A stretch of 64,000 nucleotides of DNA, from positions 4,898,001 to 4,962,000 of the forward strand of contig NZ_CP195790.1 of NCBI RefSeq assembly GCF_051465645.1. The letters are read 5' to 3'. The notes under the pieces are model-generated. The model saw only the letters and a program-made list of their open reading frames with translations, did no database searches and had not been told where the DNA came from. Of this stretch, positions 46,727-55,201 are shown piece after piece. Numbering within the stretch: the first letter of the stretch is position 1; each line of letters begins with the position of its first letter. Position numbers and translations under genes: made by a program. This stretch comes from Planctomicrobium sp051465645. Its GTDB lineage: Bacteria > Planctomycetota > Planctomycetia > Planctomycetales > Planctomycetaceae.

Positions 46727-48007
46727 ATGACGTTACCGCCAGCATCCAATCAGTCACTGTCCAGAACTGCCTGGCTTTTTGTGATGTTGCTGATGCCGGT
46801 TGCGTTGTTGAACTATCTCGATCGGCAGATGCTTGCCTCGATGAAGTTCTCGGTGATGGAGGCGATTCCCGACATCGCGTCTGAGCAGAACTGGGGGTAT
46901 ATGCTCGGCCAGTTCAAATGGGTGTATGCGTTCTGCAGTCCCATTGGAGGGATCATTGCTGACCGGTTCGGGCGACGATACACGATTTGTGCGAGTCTGT
47001 TTGTCTGGTCCTGCGTGACATGGTGGACTGGTCATGTCACCTCATACAGCGAACTGCTTTGGGCTCGATCGCTGATGGGAATCAGTGAAGCGTTTTATAT
47101 CCCAGCCGCGCTGGCATTGATTTCTGATTACCACCAGGGAAGGACTCGGTCACGGGCGATCGGGTTACATCAGATCGGAATGTATCTCGGGATGATCGTT
47201 GGGGGCTTCAGTGGTTATGTCGCTGATGCTCCAGAATTTGGATGGCGGTTTTTGTTCGATGTTTGCGGAATCATTGGAATTCTGTACGCCATTCCACTGG
47301 TCTTTCTGTTGAGAGATCTGCCAAGGGACGTCGACGAACTGAAGAGGGATCAGCTTCAGGCAGAATCGCTGTCGATCGGGATGCGGTTGAAGCGAATCGT
47401 TGCGCCGGTCTTCGAACTTCTGCTCAATCCTTCGTTCATTCTGCTCGTAGGCTACTTCACCTTGCCTGCATTGGCGGGGTGGGTGGTGCGTGACTGGATG
47501 CCTGCCATTCTCAAAGAGCAGTTCAACCTGGGGCAGGGGAAAGCAGGGGTTTCTGCAACTCTTTACTGGCAGTTGGCTGCAATCTTTGGGGCGATCTTTG
47601 GAGGGTGGCTTGCGGATCGCTGGATGAGAAAGACGATTCGGGGACGCATCTATATCAGTGCGTTGGGAATGCTGTGCATCATCCCTGCGATGTTTGGAGT
47701 CGGCAACGCTTCGACCTTGGGAATGGCGATTCTGTTCCTGATGCTGTTTGGATTGGGCTGGGGCTTCTTTGACTGCAACAATATGCCCATCCTGTGTCAG
47801 ATTGCTCGCCCGGAACTGCGAGCAACCGGTTATGGGATCATGAATCTCGTCAGCATCAGTTGTGGAGGATTTGCCGACTGGGGATTCGGGCAATTGCGCG
47901 ACGCGAATGTCCCGTTGAACCTGATCTTTGGCGTCTTTGCGGCGATCGCGGCGTTCTCAGCGTTTCTTGTGCTGGCGATTCGACCACGACCTGAGTTAAC
48001 TCAGTAA
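46727..48007 (+). CDS. MFS transporter
   Basis: The 426-residue protein has the hydrophobicity pattern of about 12 helices. It shows MFS hallmarks: LNYLDRQMLAS in helix 1, and the loop-2 motif GIIADRFGRRYT repeated as GWLADRWMRKTI after helix 8. Such early D-R residues are common in sugar-acid and organic-anion porters. It is monocistronic, after a terminator and before the serine acetyltransferase. The substrate is uncertain. Confidence 0.9.
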   Translation: MTLPPASNQSLSRTAWLFVMLLMPVALLNYLDRQMLASMKFSVMEAIPDIASEQNWGYMLGQFKWVYAFCSPIGGIIADRFGRRYTICASLFVWSCVTWWTGHVTSYSELLWARSLMGISEAFYIPAALALISDYHQGRTRSRAIGLHQIGMYLGMIVGGFSGYVADAPEFGWRFLFDVCGIIGILYAIPLVFLLRDLPRDVDELKRDQLQAESLSIGMRLKRIVAPVFELLLNPSFILLVGYFTLPALAGWVVRDWMPAILKEQFNLGQGKAGVSATLYWQLAAIFGAIFGGWLADRWMRKTIRGRIYISALGMLCIIPAMFGVGNASTLGMAILFLMLFGLGWGFFDCNNMPILCQIARPELRATGYGIMNLVSISCGGFADWGFGQLRDANVPLNLIFGVFAAIAAFSAFLVLAIRPRPELTQ

Positions 48008-48082
48008 AGCACCTTCTCAATAGAAGAAGCACCGAAACCGGCAGAGGATTTCTCTCTGCCATGCTGATCGGAAAATTGCTCT

Positions 48083-48108
48083 AATTGAGCTGTCTGATCA
48101 ATTGAGCT
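48083..48108 (+). repeat. pair of 9-bp direct repeats upstream of serine acetyltransferase
   Basis: AATTGAGCT occurs at 48083-48091 and again at 48100-48108, a 17-bp spacing, 27 bp before the start codon. It could be a regulator site but may be chance. Confidence 0.3.
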
Positions 48109-48134
48109 TGCTGTAGAAAAAGGCCGGAGTCGAC

Positions 48135-49100
48135 ATGACCTCCATTCGACGAACTTTGGAATTCCGATCTGTCAGTGACCATACATGGAATGTTGATGCT
48201 GTTGTTTCTGAACTCCGGAAACTCCGGGATCGCTTCGAAATGGCAGAGGTCCGCAATCATGGAAAGCTCCCGAATCGTCGGCAATTGACCTCGATTGTGG
48301 AACGGCTCAGCTCGGCATTGTTTCCGGTTCGATTAAGTACGCGCGACTTTCCCAACGGAAATATTGACTATTTTGTTGGACATACACTGGACATCATCCT
48401 CACGGAACTGGTTGAGGAGGTGAATCGGGAACTGCTATTCCTGTCGGAGTATGAATCTTCAGAACACTATCAGTCTGCTGTCGAAGATCTCCGGCAGAAA
48501 TCAGTACAGATCGTAAGAGACTTTGCTGGCAAGTTACCGGAGATTCGTTCCCTGCTTGAGAGTGATATTCAAGCAGCGTTCGACGGAGACCCGGCAGCAA
48601 CTTGCTCCGATGAAATTCTGGCATGCTATCCCGGAACAACAGCGATTATTCACTATCGGCTAGCGAACGCACTGTATTCGCTGGGAGCGCCTCTTGTTGC
48701 CAGAATTGTGTCGGAAATTGCTCACTCGCTGACCGGGATTGATATTCATCCTGGCGCCTCGATTCAGGAACGCTTCTTCATCGATCACGGAACAGGGGTG
48801 GTGATTGGCGAGACAGCAAGAATCGGGAAGAATGTCCGCCTCTATCAGGCTGTGACCCTTGGGGCGAAGCGTTTCATGTCCAGTGAGGAAATGAAACGGC
48901 AGAAGGGAATCTCCAGGCATCCCATCGTTGAGGACAACGTTGTGATTTATGCCGGGGCAACCATTCTTGGACGTGTGACCATCGGGGCCGGATCAATTAT
49001 CGGCGGAAACGTCTGGTTGACGACGAGCGTTGCACCGGGAAGCAATATTACTCAGGCAAAAGTGCGTCACGAGAGCTTTGATGAAGGGCTCGGCATTTAA
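48135..49100 (+). CDS. cysE: serine O-acetyltransferase
   Basis: The enzyme acetylates L-serine for cysteine synthesis. The 321-residue protein has a helical N-terminal region and a C-terminal left-handed beta-helix with hexapeptide repeats (GIDIHPGASI, FIDHGTGVVIGETARIG, GATILGRVTIGAGSIIGGNV). The catalytic His and Asp of DIHPGA and FFIDHGTG are present. The N-terminal region (about 1-150) is longer than in E. coli CysE and similar in plan to the EpsC-type enzymes. Cysteine synthase is not adjacent. Confidence 0.92.
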   Translation: MTSIRRTLEFRSVSDHTWNVDAVVSELRKLRDRFEMAEVRNHGKLPNRRQLTSIVERLSSALFPVRLSTRDFPNGNIDYFVGHTLDIILTELVEEVNRELLFLSEYESSEHYQSAVEDLRQKSVQIVRDFAGKLPEIRSLLESDIQAAFDGDPAATCSDEILACYPGTTAIIHYRLANALYSLGAPLVARIVSEIAHSLTGIDIHPGASIQERFFIDHGTGVVIGETARIGKNVRLYQAVTLGAKRFMSSEEMKRQKGISRHPIVEDNVVIYAGATILGRVTIGAGSIIGGNVWLTTSVAPGSNITQAKVRHESFDEGLGI

Positions 49101-49496
49101 AGGGGAGCGTTCTATCTGGCAGGGTGTCGCGTTGTGTGATGAGTGGTTTCCAGCTGAGGAAATCGCGATTTCCTGATTGAATTTCGCGTCGGGATTCGGA
49201 CTGTTTGGTCATGACTTGGCAGAACGCCGCGTCCACTGGGTACCAATTCAAATTGGCGTTTATGCCAGATAAATGGCAATAAAATCTGCAAAAAGCGTAG
49301 AGTTTGGCTTACAATATCTGGAGCTGTCCCGACGCAACTCTTTCTGGGTTATTGATCTTTCTTGACCTTGAGCTGGTGTCGGTTGTAAAGTGTGAAGTGA
49401 CTTACTCTTATTGTAAACAGTAATGGCGATCACATGGTTCATCTGGGCGCAACAGCTAGCCTGCGACCGTGTGGAGTTTTCTAAAAAGCGGTACAA
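49101..49496. other. long leader region upstream of the helicase
   Basis: This 396-bp gap between the acetyltransferase and the helicase has a TACAAT at 49310-49315 that could be a -10 box, giving a leader of nearly 180 nt. I see no convincing -35 box or folded element. Long leaders are common for cold-induced helicases. Confidence 0.35.
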
Positions 49497-50744
49497 ATGA
49501 ATAAAACGGCAAGTCCGCAATCCTTTGCAGACTTAGGGTTGAGTCCTCGACTCCTCACAGTTCTCAATCACATAGGATTTACTTCTCCAACTCCTATTCA
49601 GGCAGCTTTAATCCCGATTGCACTTCAGGGAAGAGACTGCGTTGGTCAGGCTCGGACCGGAACCGGAAAGACTGGTTCGTTCGTCCTGCCAATCGTTCAG
49701 GGTCTGGATCTGACAAGAGACTCTGTTCAGGCTTTGATTCTGTGTCCAACTCGCGAATTGAGCGAGCAGGTGGACCATGAATTCCAGTTACTGTCAGAAG
49801 GGTCACGAATCGAGACCGTTCTGGTTGTGGGGGGGCGTCCCGTCGGCCCGCAGATTCGCAGTCTGCAGCGCGGGGCGAACGTCGTGATTGGAACACCGGG
49901 ACGAGTGATCGATCTCATCCAAAGAAAATCACTCAACCTCAAAGACGTGAAATTTGTCGTTCTCGACGAGGCAGACCGGATGCTGGATATCGGTTTCCGT
50001 AAGGATATCGAACGCATTCTCAGCGTCTGCTCAGATGATCGTCAGACACTGTTGCTGTCTGCGACGCTCGACTCAGAGGTCGAGCGTCTGGCTCACCGCT
50101 TCATGAAGGAGCCTCTTCGAGTCGACCTTTCTGAAGATCGGGTTGTTGTCGACACCATTCAGCAGTTTTATTGCACTGTTGAAGAAGAGAAGAAGTTCCA
50201 GTTGTTGATTCGTGTTCTTTTGAACGAACGCCCGGCTCAGGCAATTGTGTTCTGCCGTACGAAACGACGTGCTCAGCAATTGTTCGAGCGGATCTCAAAG
50301 CGTCTGTCTGATGTCACAGCGATTCACGGGGACCTGCAACAGCGTCAACGTGATCGGGTGATCCGACAATTGAGAGAAGGGGGCACCAGGCTGGTACTCG
50401 CAACCGATATCGTCGGTCGCGGTATTGATATCAGCGGGATTTCCCACATCATCAATTATGACATCCCTCAAAGTTCCGACGACTATATCCATCGCGTTGG
50501 ACGAACAGGGCGACTCTCGTCAAATTCGGATGGACGCGCGATTACGTTCGTCACTCCTGAACAGGGTGATGAGTTGACGCGAATTGAGATGCGCATCAAC
50601 ACGCTGCTTCAGGCGTATTCCGTTGAGAAGTTCAATGCGTTTGATGCAAAAATGGTACAAGTCGTAAACGATCAGGAATTCTTTGAGACCAAACCGTCCG
50701 AAGAGGCGGAATGGGATTCCATCTTTACCGAACTGATGCCATAA
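49497..50744 (+). CDS. DEAD-box RNA helicase (RhlE-like)
   Basis: The 415-residue helicase has the Q motif region (SPTPIQAALIP), motif I ARTGTGKT (52-59), DEAD (157-160), SAT (188-190) and motif VI HRVGRTGR. It lacks a long C-terminal extension and most resembles the RhlE/DeaD group. It probably remodels RNA in decay or ribosome assembly. It starts after a long leader, and the response-regulator gene follows downstream. Confidence 0.94.
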   Translation: MNKTASPQSFADLGLSPRLLTVLNHIGFTSPTPIQAALIPIALQGRDCVGQARTGTGKTGSFVLPIVQGLDLTRDSVQALILCPTRELSEQVDHEFQLLSEGSRIETVLVVGGRPVGPQIRSLQRGANVVIGTPGRVIDLIQRKSLNLKDVKFVVLDEADRMLDIGFRKDIERILSVCSDDRQTLLLSATLDSEVERLAHRFMKEPLRVDLSEDRVVVDTIQQFYCTVEEEKKFQLLIRVLLNERPAQAIVFCRTKRRAQQLFERISKRLSDVTAIHGDLQQRQRDRVIRQLREGGTRLVLATDIVGRGIDISGISHIINYDIPQSSDDYIHRVGRTGRLSSNSDGRAITFVTPEQGDELTRIEMRINTLLQAYSVEKFNAFDAKMVQVVNDQEFFETKPSEEAEWDSIFTELMP

Positions 50745-50924
50745 GGTTGATTGGGGCTGAATTCTGGCAAAACTGCCGCGAATTCGTTCTTTGTGACTGG
50801 GAGAACTCTGAGCGGCATCGAGCAAATTCGCGGGTCTGTCTGGGCCTGCGTTGTCCGATGTACTGAGTGGAGAACCAGATCAGGAAGTGATCTGCCTTCA
50901 ACTGAAACCTGTCAGGAGATGTTT

Positions 50925-51368
50925 ATGTCACTAGATCCCATTGGGCGCCCGATGGAAATCCTGTTGATTGAAGACAGCCTCGTCTCTGCCAGAATGACAA
51001 CCGGGGCGCTTTCACGAAGCAAGATCGATCATCGGTTAACCTGGCTGAGTGACGGTCTGGAAGCCCGTAATTTTCTCATGCAGTCGGGGAAATACGCGCG
51101 GGCTCCTCAACCTGATTTGATCTTGCTTGATCTCCATCTGCCAGAGGTGGATGGAAAAGTTCTGCTGAGAGAGATCCGTGAATGTCCTTCACTGAAAGCG
51201 GTCCCTGTCATTATCATGACTGGAACCGCCGGTGAAGCAGATATTCAGGAGGTGGAATCACTGGACGTTCAGGGATTTCTGACGAAACCTGTGAATCTGG
51301 ATCAGTTTCTGGCTCTGGTCGAGACTCTGAAAGGGTTCTGGAAAACCGATATGATCGTCAATCGGTAA
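50925..51368 (+). CDS. single-domain response regulator
   Basis: From ATG 50925 the protein has 147 residues, with CAGGAG ending six bases before it. It is a stand-alone receiver domain: acidic pair ED at 16-17, phosphoacceptor Asp69 in LILLDLHLPEVDG, Thr99 and Lys121. The layout is similar to the Rcp1/CheY-like regulators that contain NFL and GxLxxPxN loops. It has no output domain, so it works through another protein. No kinase is adjacent. The frame is open from 50751 but the start there has no ribosome site. Confidence 0.9.
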   Translation: MSLDPIGRPMEILLIEDSLVSARMTTGALSRSKIDHRLTWLSDGLEARNFLMQSGKYARAPQPDLILLDLHLPEVDGKVLLREIRECPSLKAVPVIIMTGTAGEADIQEVESLDVQGFLTKPVNLDQFLALVETLKGFWKTDMIVNR

Positions 51369-51765
51369 TCAGGGTTTCGAGAACGATTCAGAGCCCGGTT
51401 CTCCGGACGGATTTCAGAAGATCTCCTTGCCAGTCTTCCTTTTGGAGATTGACTCAGTTATTTCTGGCGCGAAAATTGAGTTCGAGCAGATTTTGATTCG
51501 CCTGTGTTCCTGCAAGTGTTTTTGTTGAATAGACCGAACGTTGCAGAGAGTGTGGGGACGACGGATCTGCTTTGGTTTTAAACATTCCGAATTTTGAGTT
51601 CTGTCAATTCTGAACTCGTGATAGGCATCGAAACTCTGTCAGGCCATCGCTCCGCGTGAGTTGCTCGCAGCTCATTCGGAGTCTTGTCCTTCCAAAGTCA
51701 TGTGGTGCAGGACGCTTTCTTCGAGTTGCTCTCGTTGGCGTTGATAGTTCACGATAGGTCCGGGA
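51369..51765. other. intergenic region before RNase III
   Basis: This 397-bp gap includes the hairpin GAGTTC/GAACTC at about 51595-51617 and no supported gene. It may hold the RNase III leader, a place where that enzyme often autoregulates, but no known cleavage site is visible. Confidence 0.35.
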
Positions 51766-52671
51766 ATGACGGAGGGTTGGAGCCGTCTTTTGTCGTCCCA
51801 TATTCCTGAAACGCATCCCAACGCTGCCGCGTCATCGCCTTCCGTGTCGGTTGAGATCTCTGATGATGTGACCACTTATGCTGTCGCCTCGCGCAAGAAT
51901 ACTCCGGTTCCATTATCGTCAGAGAGCATTCTGATTTCCGATGACACTCGAGAGAAGCAGTGTCAGGAGATCTTGCAGTATGAGTTTCAGACACCGGGTT
52001 TACTCATTCGTTGTCTGACGCATGCATCTGCAGCCCGAACGCGGCTGGAATCGAACGAACGCCTTGAGTTTCTGGGAGATTCGATTCTCGGAGCGGTTGC
52101 GTGCGAAATGCTCTACGAACTCTTCCCTGGGAGTTCTGAAGGGGAACTGACACGCATCAAGTCCGTTGTTGTCAGTCGCACAACATGTGCCCGAATTATC
52201 CGGGAGATGCAGCTGCACCCTTATTTGATCCTTGGCAAAGGGATCTCCATTCATTTGAACATCCCCAATTCGATTTTGGCGACAGCATTCGAAGCGATTA
52301 TCGGGGGGATTTATCTCGATGGCGGATATGCGACCGCCCGAGAGTTTGTGCGGCGCGTGATTGAAAATGATGTGACGAACGCAGCAGAGTCTGCGATCGG
52401 CGTGAACTACAAGAGCCTGTTTCAGCAGAAGTCTCAACGGCTCTTTGCAGAGACGCCAATTTATCGCGTTCTGGATGAACAGGGGCCGGATCACAACAAG
52501 TGTTTTCAGGTCATCGCTGTGGTCGGGACACGCGAGTTTTCGCCTGCGTGGGGACCCAGCAAAAAGATGGCGGAACAACGTGCAGCGCATCACGCGTTGT
52601 GTGAACTCGATAAAAAGCCACTGCCGCCTGAGGAAGTTCCTGACTCTGAAGAGCCAGCGTTGCAGGATTAG
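51766..52671 (+). CDS. rnc: ribonuclease III
   Basis: RNase III cleaves double-stranded RNA. The 301-residue protein has a 60-residue N-terminal extension, then the nuclease domain with the signature NERLEFLGDSILG (97-109) and the second-site helix LATAFEAIIGGIYLDGG. A C-terminal dsRNA-binding domain (about 222-290: NYKSLFQQKSQ, GPSKKMAEQRAAHHAL) follows. The residue equivalent to E. coli Asp114 appears to be Thr (in LATAFEA), while the Glu equivalent to E117 is kept. Several later ATG/GTG codons could be the start. Confidence 0.92.
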   Translation: MTEGWSRLLSSHIPETHPNAAASSPSVSVEISDDVTTYAVASRKNTPVPLSSESILISDDTREKQCQEILQYEFQTPGLLIRCLTHASAARTRLESNERLEFLGDSILGAVACEMLYELFPGSSEGELTRIKSVVVSRTTCARIIREMQLHPYLILGKGISIHLNIPNSILATAFEAIIGGIYLDGGYATAREFVRRVIENDVTNAAESAIGVNYKSLFQQKSQRLFAETPIYRVLDEQGPDHNKCFQVIAVVGTREFSPAWGPSKKMAEQRAAHHALCELDKKPLPPEEVPDSEEPALQD

Positions 52672-52701
52672 TACAACGCTGGCGGAATTGCCTTCACTCC
52701 C

Positions 52702-52725
52702 CTCCGACAGACTCTCTGTCAGGAG
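52702..52725. terminator. possible terminator between convergent genes
   Basis: CTCCGACAGA pairs with TCTGTCAGGAG around a short loop with one bulge. It lies between the stops of RNase III (plus) and threonine dehydrogenase (minus). There is only a weak T run. Confidence 0.4.
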
Positions 52726-52734
52726 TTCTTGGGG

Positions 52735-53766
52735 CTACATCTGAGTCCAGTCGAGAATGACTTTTCCTGATTCGCCAGAATTCATGGCTGCGAATCCTTT
52801 CTCGAACTCAGTTGCGTGGAAGCGATGGGTGATGACAGGGCTGATATCGAGCCCTCCTTGCAGCATCACAGTCATCTTGTACCAGGTCTCGTACATCTCT
52901 CGCCCGTAGATCCCTTTGATGGTAAGCATGTTGAAGATGACGGTGTTCCAGTCAATCGCGATTGGCTGGGACGGAATCCCGAGGAGCGAGACCTTTCCTC
53001 CGTGGGCCATGTTGGCGAGCATGTCTTGAAATGCTGTGGCATTCCCTGACATCTCAAGCCCGACGTCAAAGCCTTCTTTCATTCCGAGTTCTTTCTGAAC
53101 GTCGGCGATCGATTCATTGCGGACATCCACCACACGCGTTGCGCCCATTCGCTTTGCGAGTTCCAGTCGCCATGGATTGACGTCGGTGACGACGACATAG
53201 CGTGCCCCGGCATATTGCGCAACCGCAGCAGCCATACATCCAATTGGTCCGGCACCGGTGATCAACACGTCTTCGCCGAGCAGATCAAATGACAGGGCAG
53301 TGTGAACGGCATTTCCAAACGGGTCGAAGATCGATGCAGTTTCGAGATCGATCCCTGGAGCATGATGCCAGACGTTTGTCTGAGGAATCGCGATGTATTC
53401 GGCAAATGCACCAGGTCGATTGACTCCAATCCCTTTGGTGTCTGCGCACAGATGGCGACGCCCTGCGAGGCAGTTTCGACAATGCCCGCAGACGACATGG
53501 CCTTCGCCGCTGACGATTTCGCCGGGGTAGAAGTCGTGAACGTTGGAACCAACGGAGACGATCTCTCCCACGAACTCATGCCCGACGATCATCGGAACCG
53601 GGATCGTCTTTTGAGCCCAGGCGTCCCAATTATAGATATGCAGGTCGGTCCCGCAGATTCCGGTTTTGGCCACTCGAATGAGAACGTCGTTGATTCCCGG
53701 CTCTGGAACAGGTGCATCTTCCAGCCAGAGTCCTCGTTCAGAATGCCGTTTCACAAGAGCTTTCAT
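52735..53766 (-). CDS. tdh: L-threonine 3-dehydrogenase
   Basis: This zinc enzyme oxidises threonine to 2-amino-3-ketobutyrate with NAD. From ATG 53766 it has 343 residues, close to E. coli Tdh. The catalytic zinc ligands C38, H63 and E64 and the structural-zinc Cys 93, 96, 99 and 107 are all present, followed by the Rossmann motif GAGPIGCMAAA. GAGG lies upstream of the ATG. The kbl gene normally paired with it is not adjacent. It lies 240 bp downstream of the LacI gene in the same direction. Confidence 0.93.
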   Translation of the reverse strand: MKALVKRHSERGLWLEDAPVPEPGINDVLIRVAKTGICGTDLHIYNWDAWAQKTIPVPMIVGHEFVGEIVSVGSNVHDFYPGEIVSGEGHVVCGHCRNCLAGRRHLCADTKGIGVNRPGAFAEYIAIPQTNVWHHAPGIDLETASIFDPFGNAVHTALSFDLLGEDVLITGAGPIGCMAAAVAQYAGARYVVVTDVNPWRLELAKRMGATRVVDVRNESIADVQKELGMKEGFDVGLEMSGNATAFQDMLANMAHGGKVSLLGIPSQPIAIDWNTVIFNMLTIKGIYGREMYETWYKMTVMLQGGLDISPVITHRFHATEFEKGFAAMNSGESGKVILDWTQM

Positions 53767-54005
53767 GCGATCCTCACTAGAACTTGCTGAGTTTGAAACA
53801 CGGTCGTGTCTGTGACAGACGTTCACACTTCTGGATGGCGTTCGTGTCACGACTCAGCAGGTGGAATACGACCAGAGCAATTGCTCGATGCCGTATTCAA
53901 GATGCGTTAATCAGATGAAGGCCCGGTGTCACAAGATTGCTGGACGATTGAATTGCCAACAGGACATTCAGTCCTGCAACAGGTTCGGAAGAATTTCCTG
54001 TATGA

Positions 54006-55043
54006 TTAAGTCGAGTTTCGAATCACCAGTCGCGGTTTAATGACACGAATGCGATCTTCTGCCGGGATTATTCCCTTCAGGGTTGCCTGCATCAGGTCAA
54101 CAGCGGCGACAGCATAGTCAAGGTGGCACTGGTCGATTGTTGTCAGTGCAGGTTCAACGACTTCTGCGATATCCAGATTGTCGTAGCCTGTCACTGCGAC
54201 GTCTCTGGGAACTTCGAGGTTACGACGGCGTAATCCCTGGATGAGGCGGACGGCCCATTCGTCGTTTGATGCGAGAATGGCGTCGGCTTTCTGATCAAAC
54301 ACCAGTTGCTGAATGCACTCGTCAATGATCTCCGGGGTTGGTCGCTGAGTTCGTTGAGGATTGGTCCAGACCAGTTTTTCCGTTGAATCCAGCCCGTGCT
54401 TCTCCACGGCATCTTTCCATGATTCCGTTCGCACTCCCATAAGAGAGTCGGATGGAGACCAGAGCTGAATCCCGATCTTTTTGCGTCCCCGTTCAACGAG
54501 ATGATCGACGAGTTGATGAATCGCAGATTCGGTGTCGACACGGACGCAGGGTTGCGTCTTGAGAATCGGCGATGCGTGAATCACTGCTCGGGAGTTATTG
54601 CGAAACGCAGACTGTAACTCGTCCCGCAGATCATTCATCACGTCGAACAGACACAGCACCGCATCAATTCCACGGGCGTAAAAGTCGTCGAGATACGCTT
54701 CCACTTCGGAATGATCGTGATGGACCTGACCGATCATCAGGCGGTAACCACGGCGTCGTGCTTCGGCTTCGACGGCAGCCAGTCGGGCAGAGAAGACTGC
54801 GAGGTTGACGGTGTCGAGAATGACCCCGAATGTGTGATTGGGCTTTCCTCGCAGTTGCTGTGCTGCGCGGTTCGGCCGATACTCCAGCTCTTTCGCGATC
54901 TGCAGGACGCGTGCTCTTGTTTCGTCCGAGACGCGAACGTTGTCCTGACCTGAATGATTCAGGACATGGCCAACTGCCGCCCTGGAGACACCCGCTTGTT
55001 TCGCGATGTCAATCAGGCGAACTTTTTTGATGGGATTGCGCAT
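54006..55043 (-). CDS. LacI family transcriptional regulator
   Basis: The 345-residue protein has an N-terminal helix-turn-helix (RLIDIAKQAGVSRAAVGHVL, 9-28) and a hinge helix (RPNRAAQQLRG). A periplasmic-binding-protein-like effector domain follows (GVILDTVN, DAILASNDEWAVRL, VAVTGYDNL). It lies between the Gfo/Idh oxidoreductase gene upstream and tdh downstream, all on minus. It may regulate the oxidoreductase, for which a sugar effector would fit. The effector is not known. Confidence 0.93.
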   Translation of the reverse strand: MRNPIKKVRLIDIAKQAGVSRAAVGHVLNHSGQDNVRVSDETRARVLQIAKELEYRPNRAAQQLRGKPNHTFGVILDTVNLAVFSARLAAVEAEARRRGYRLMIGQVHHDHSEVEAYLDDFYARGIDAVLCLFDVMNDLRDELQSAFRNNSRAVIHASPILKTQPCVRVDTESAIHQLVDHLVERGRKKIGIQLWSPSDSLMGVRTESWKDAVEKHGLDSTEKLVWTNPQRTQRPTPEIIDECIQQLVFDQKADAILASNDEWAVRLIQGLRRRNLEVPRDVAVTGYDNLDIAEVVEPALTTIDQCHLDYAVAAVDLMQATLKGIIPAEDRIRVIKPRLVIRNST

Positions 55044-55127
55044 CTCTATTCCAGAACTTGCTGGAGACAGAACAGCCCACGTTCAGGTTTAACTTGAAAC
55101 GGAGACCATTCGATAAGTCGATGAAAC

Positions 55128-55163
55128 GGCAGGGGCGAAAGCCTTTCGGAATTCGCCCCTGCC
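55128..55163 (-). terminator. strong hairpin downstream of the oxidoreductase gene
   Basis: A perfect 12-bp inverted repeat, GGCAGGGGCGAA/TTCGCCCCTGCC, with a 12-nt loop lies 39 bp after the stop of the Gfo/Idh gene and 85 bp before the LacI start. Its T tract is short, so it may terminate or shield the transcript end. Confidence 0.65.
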
Positions 55164-55201
55164 ATCAGTAGTGACTTATCGTAACGCACTCAACCTAAAA
55201 A

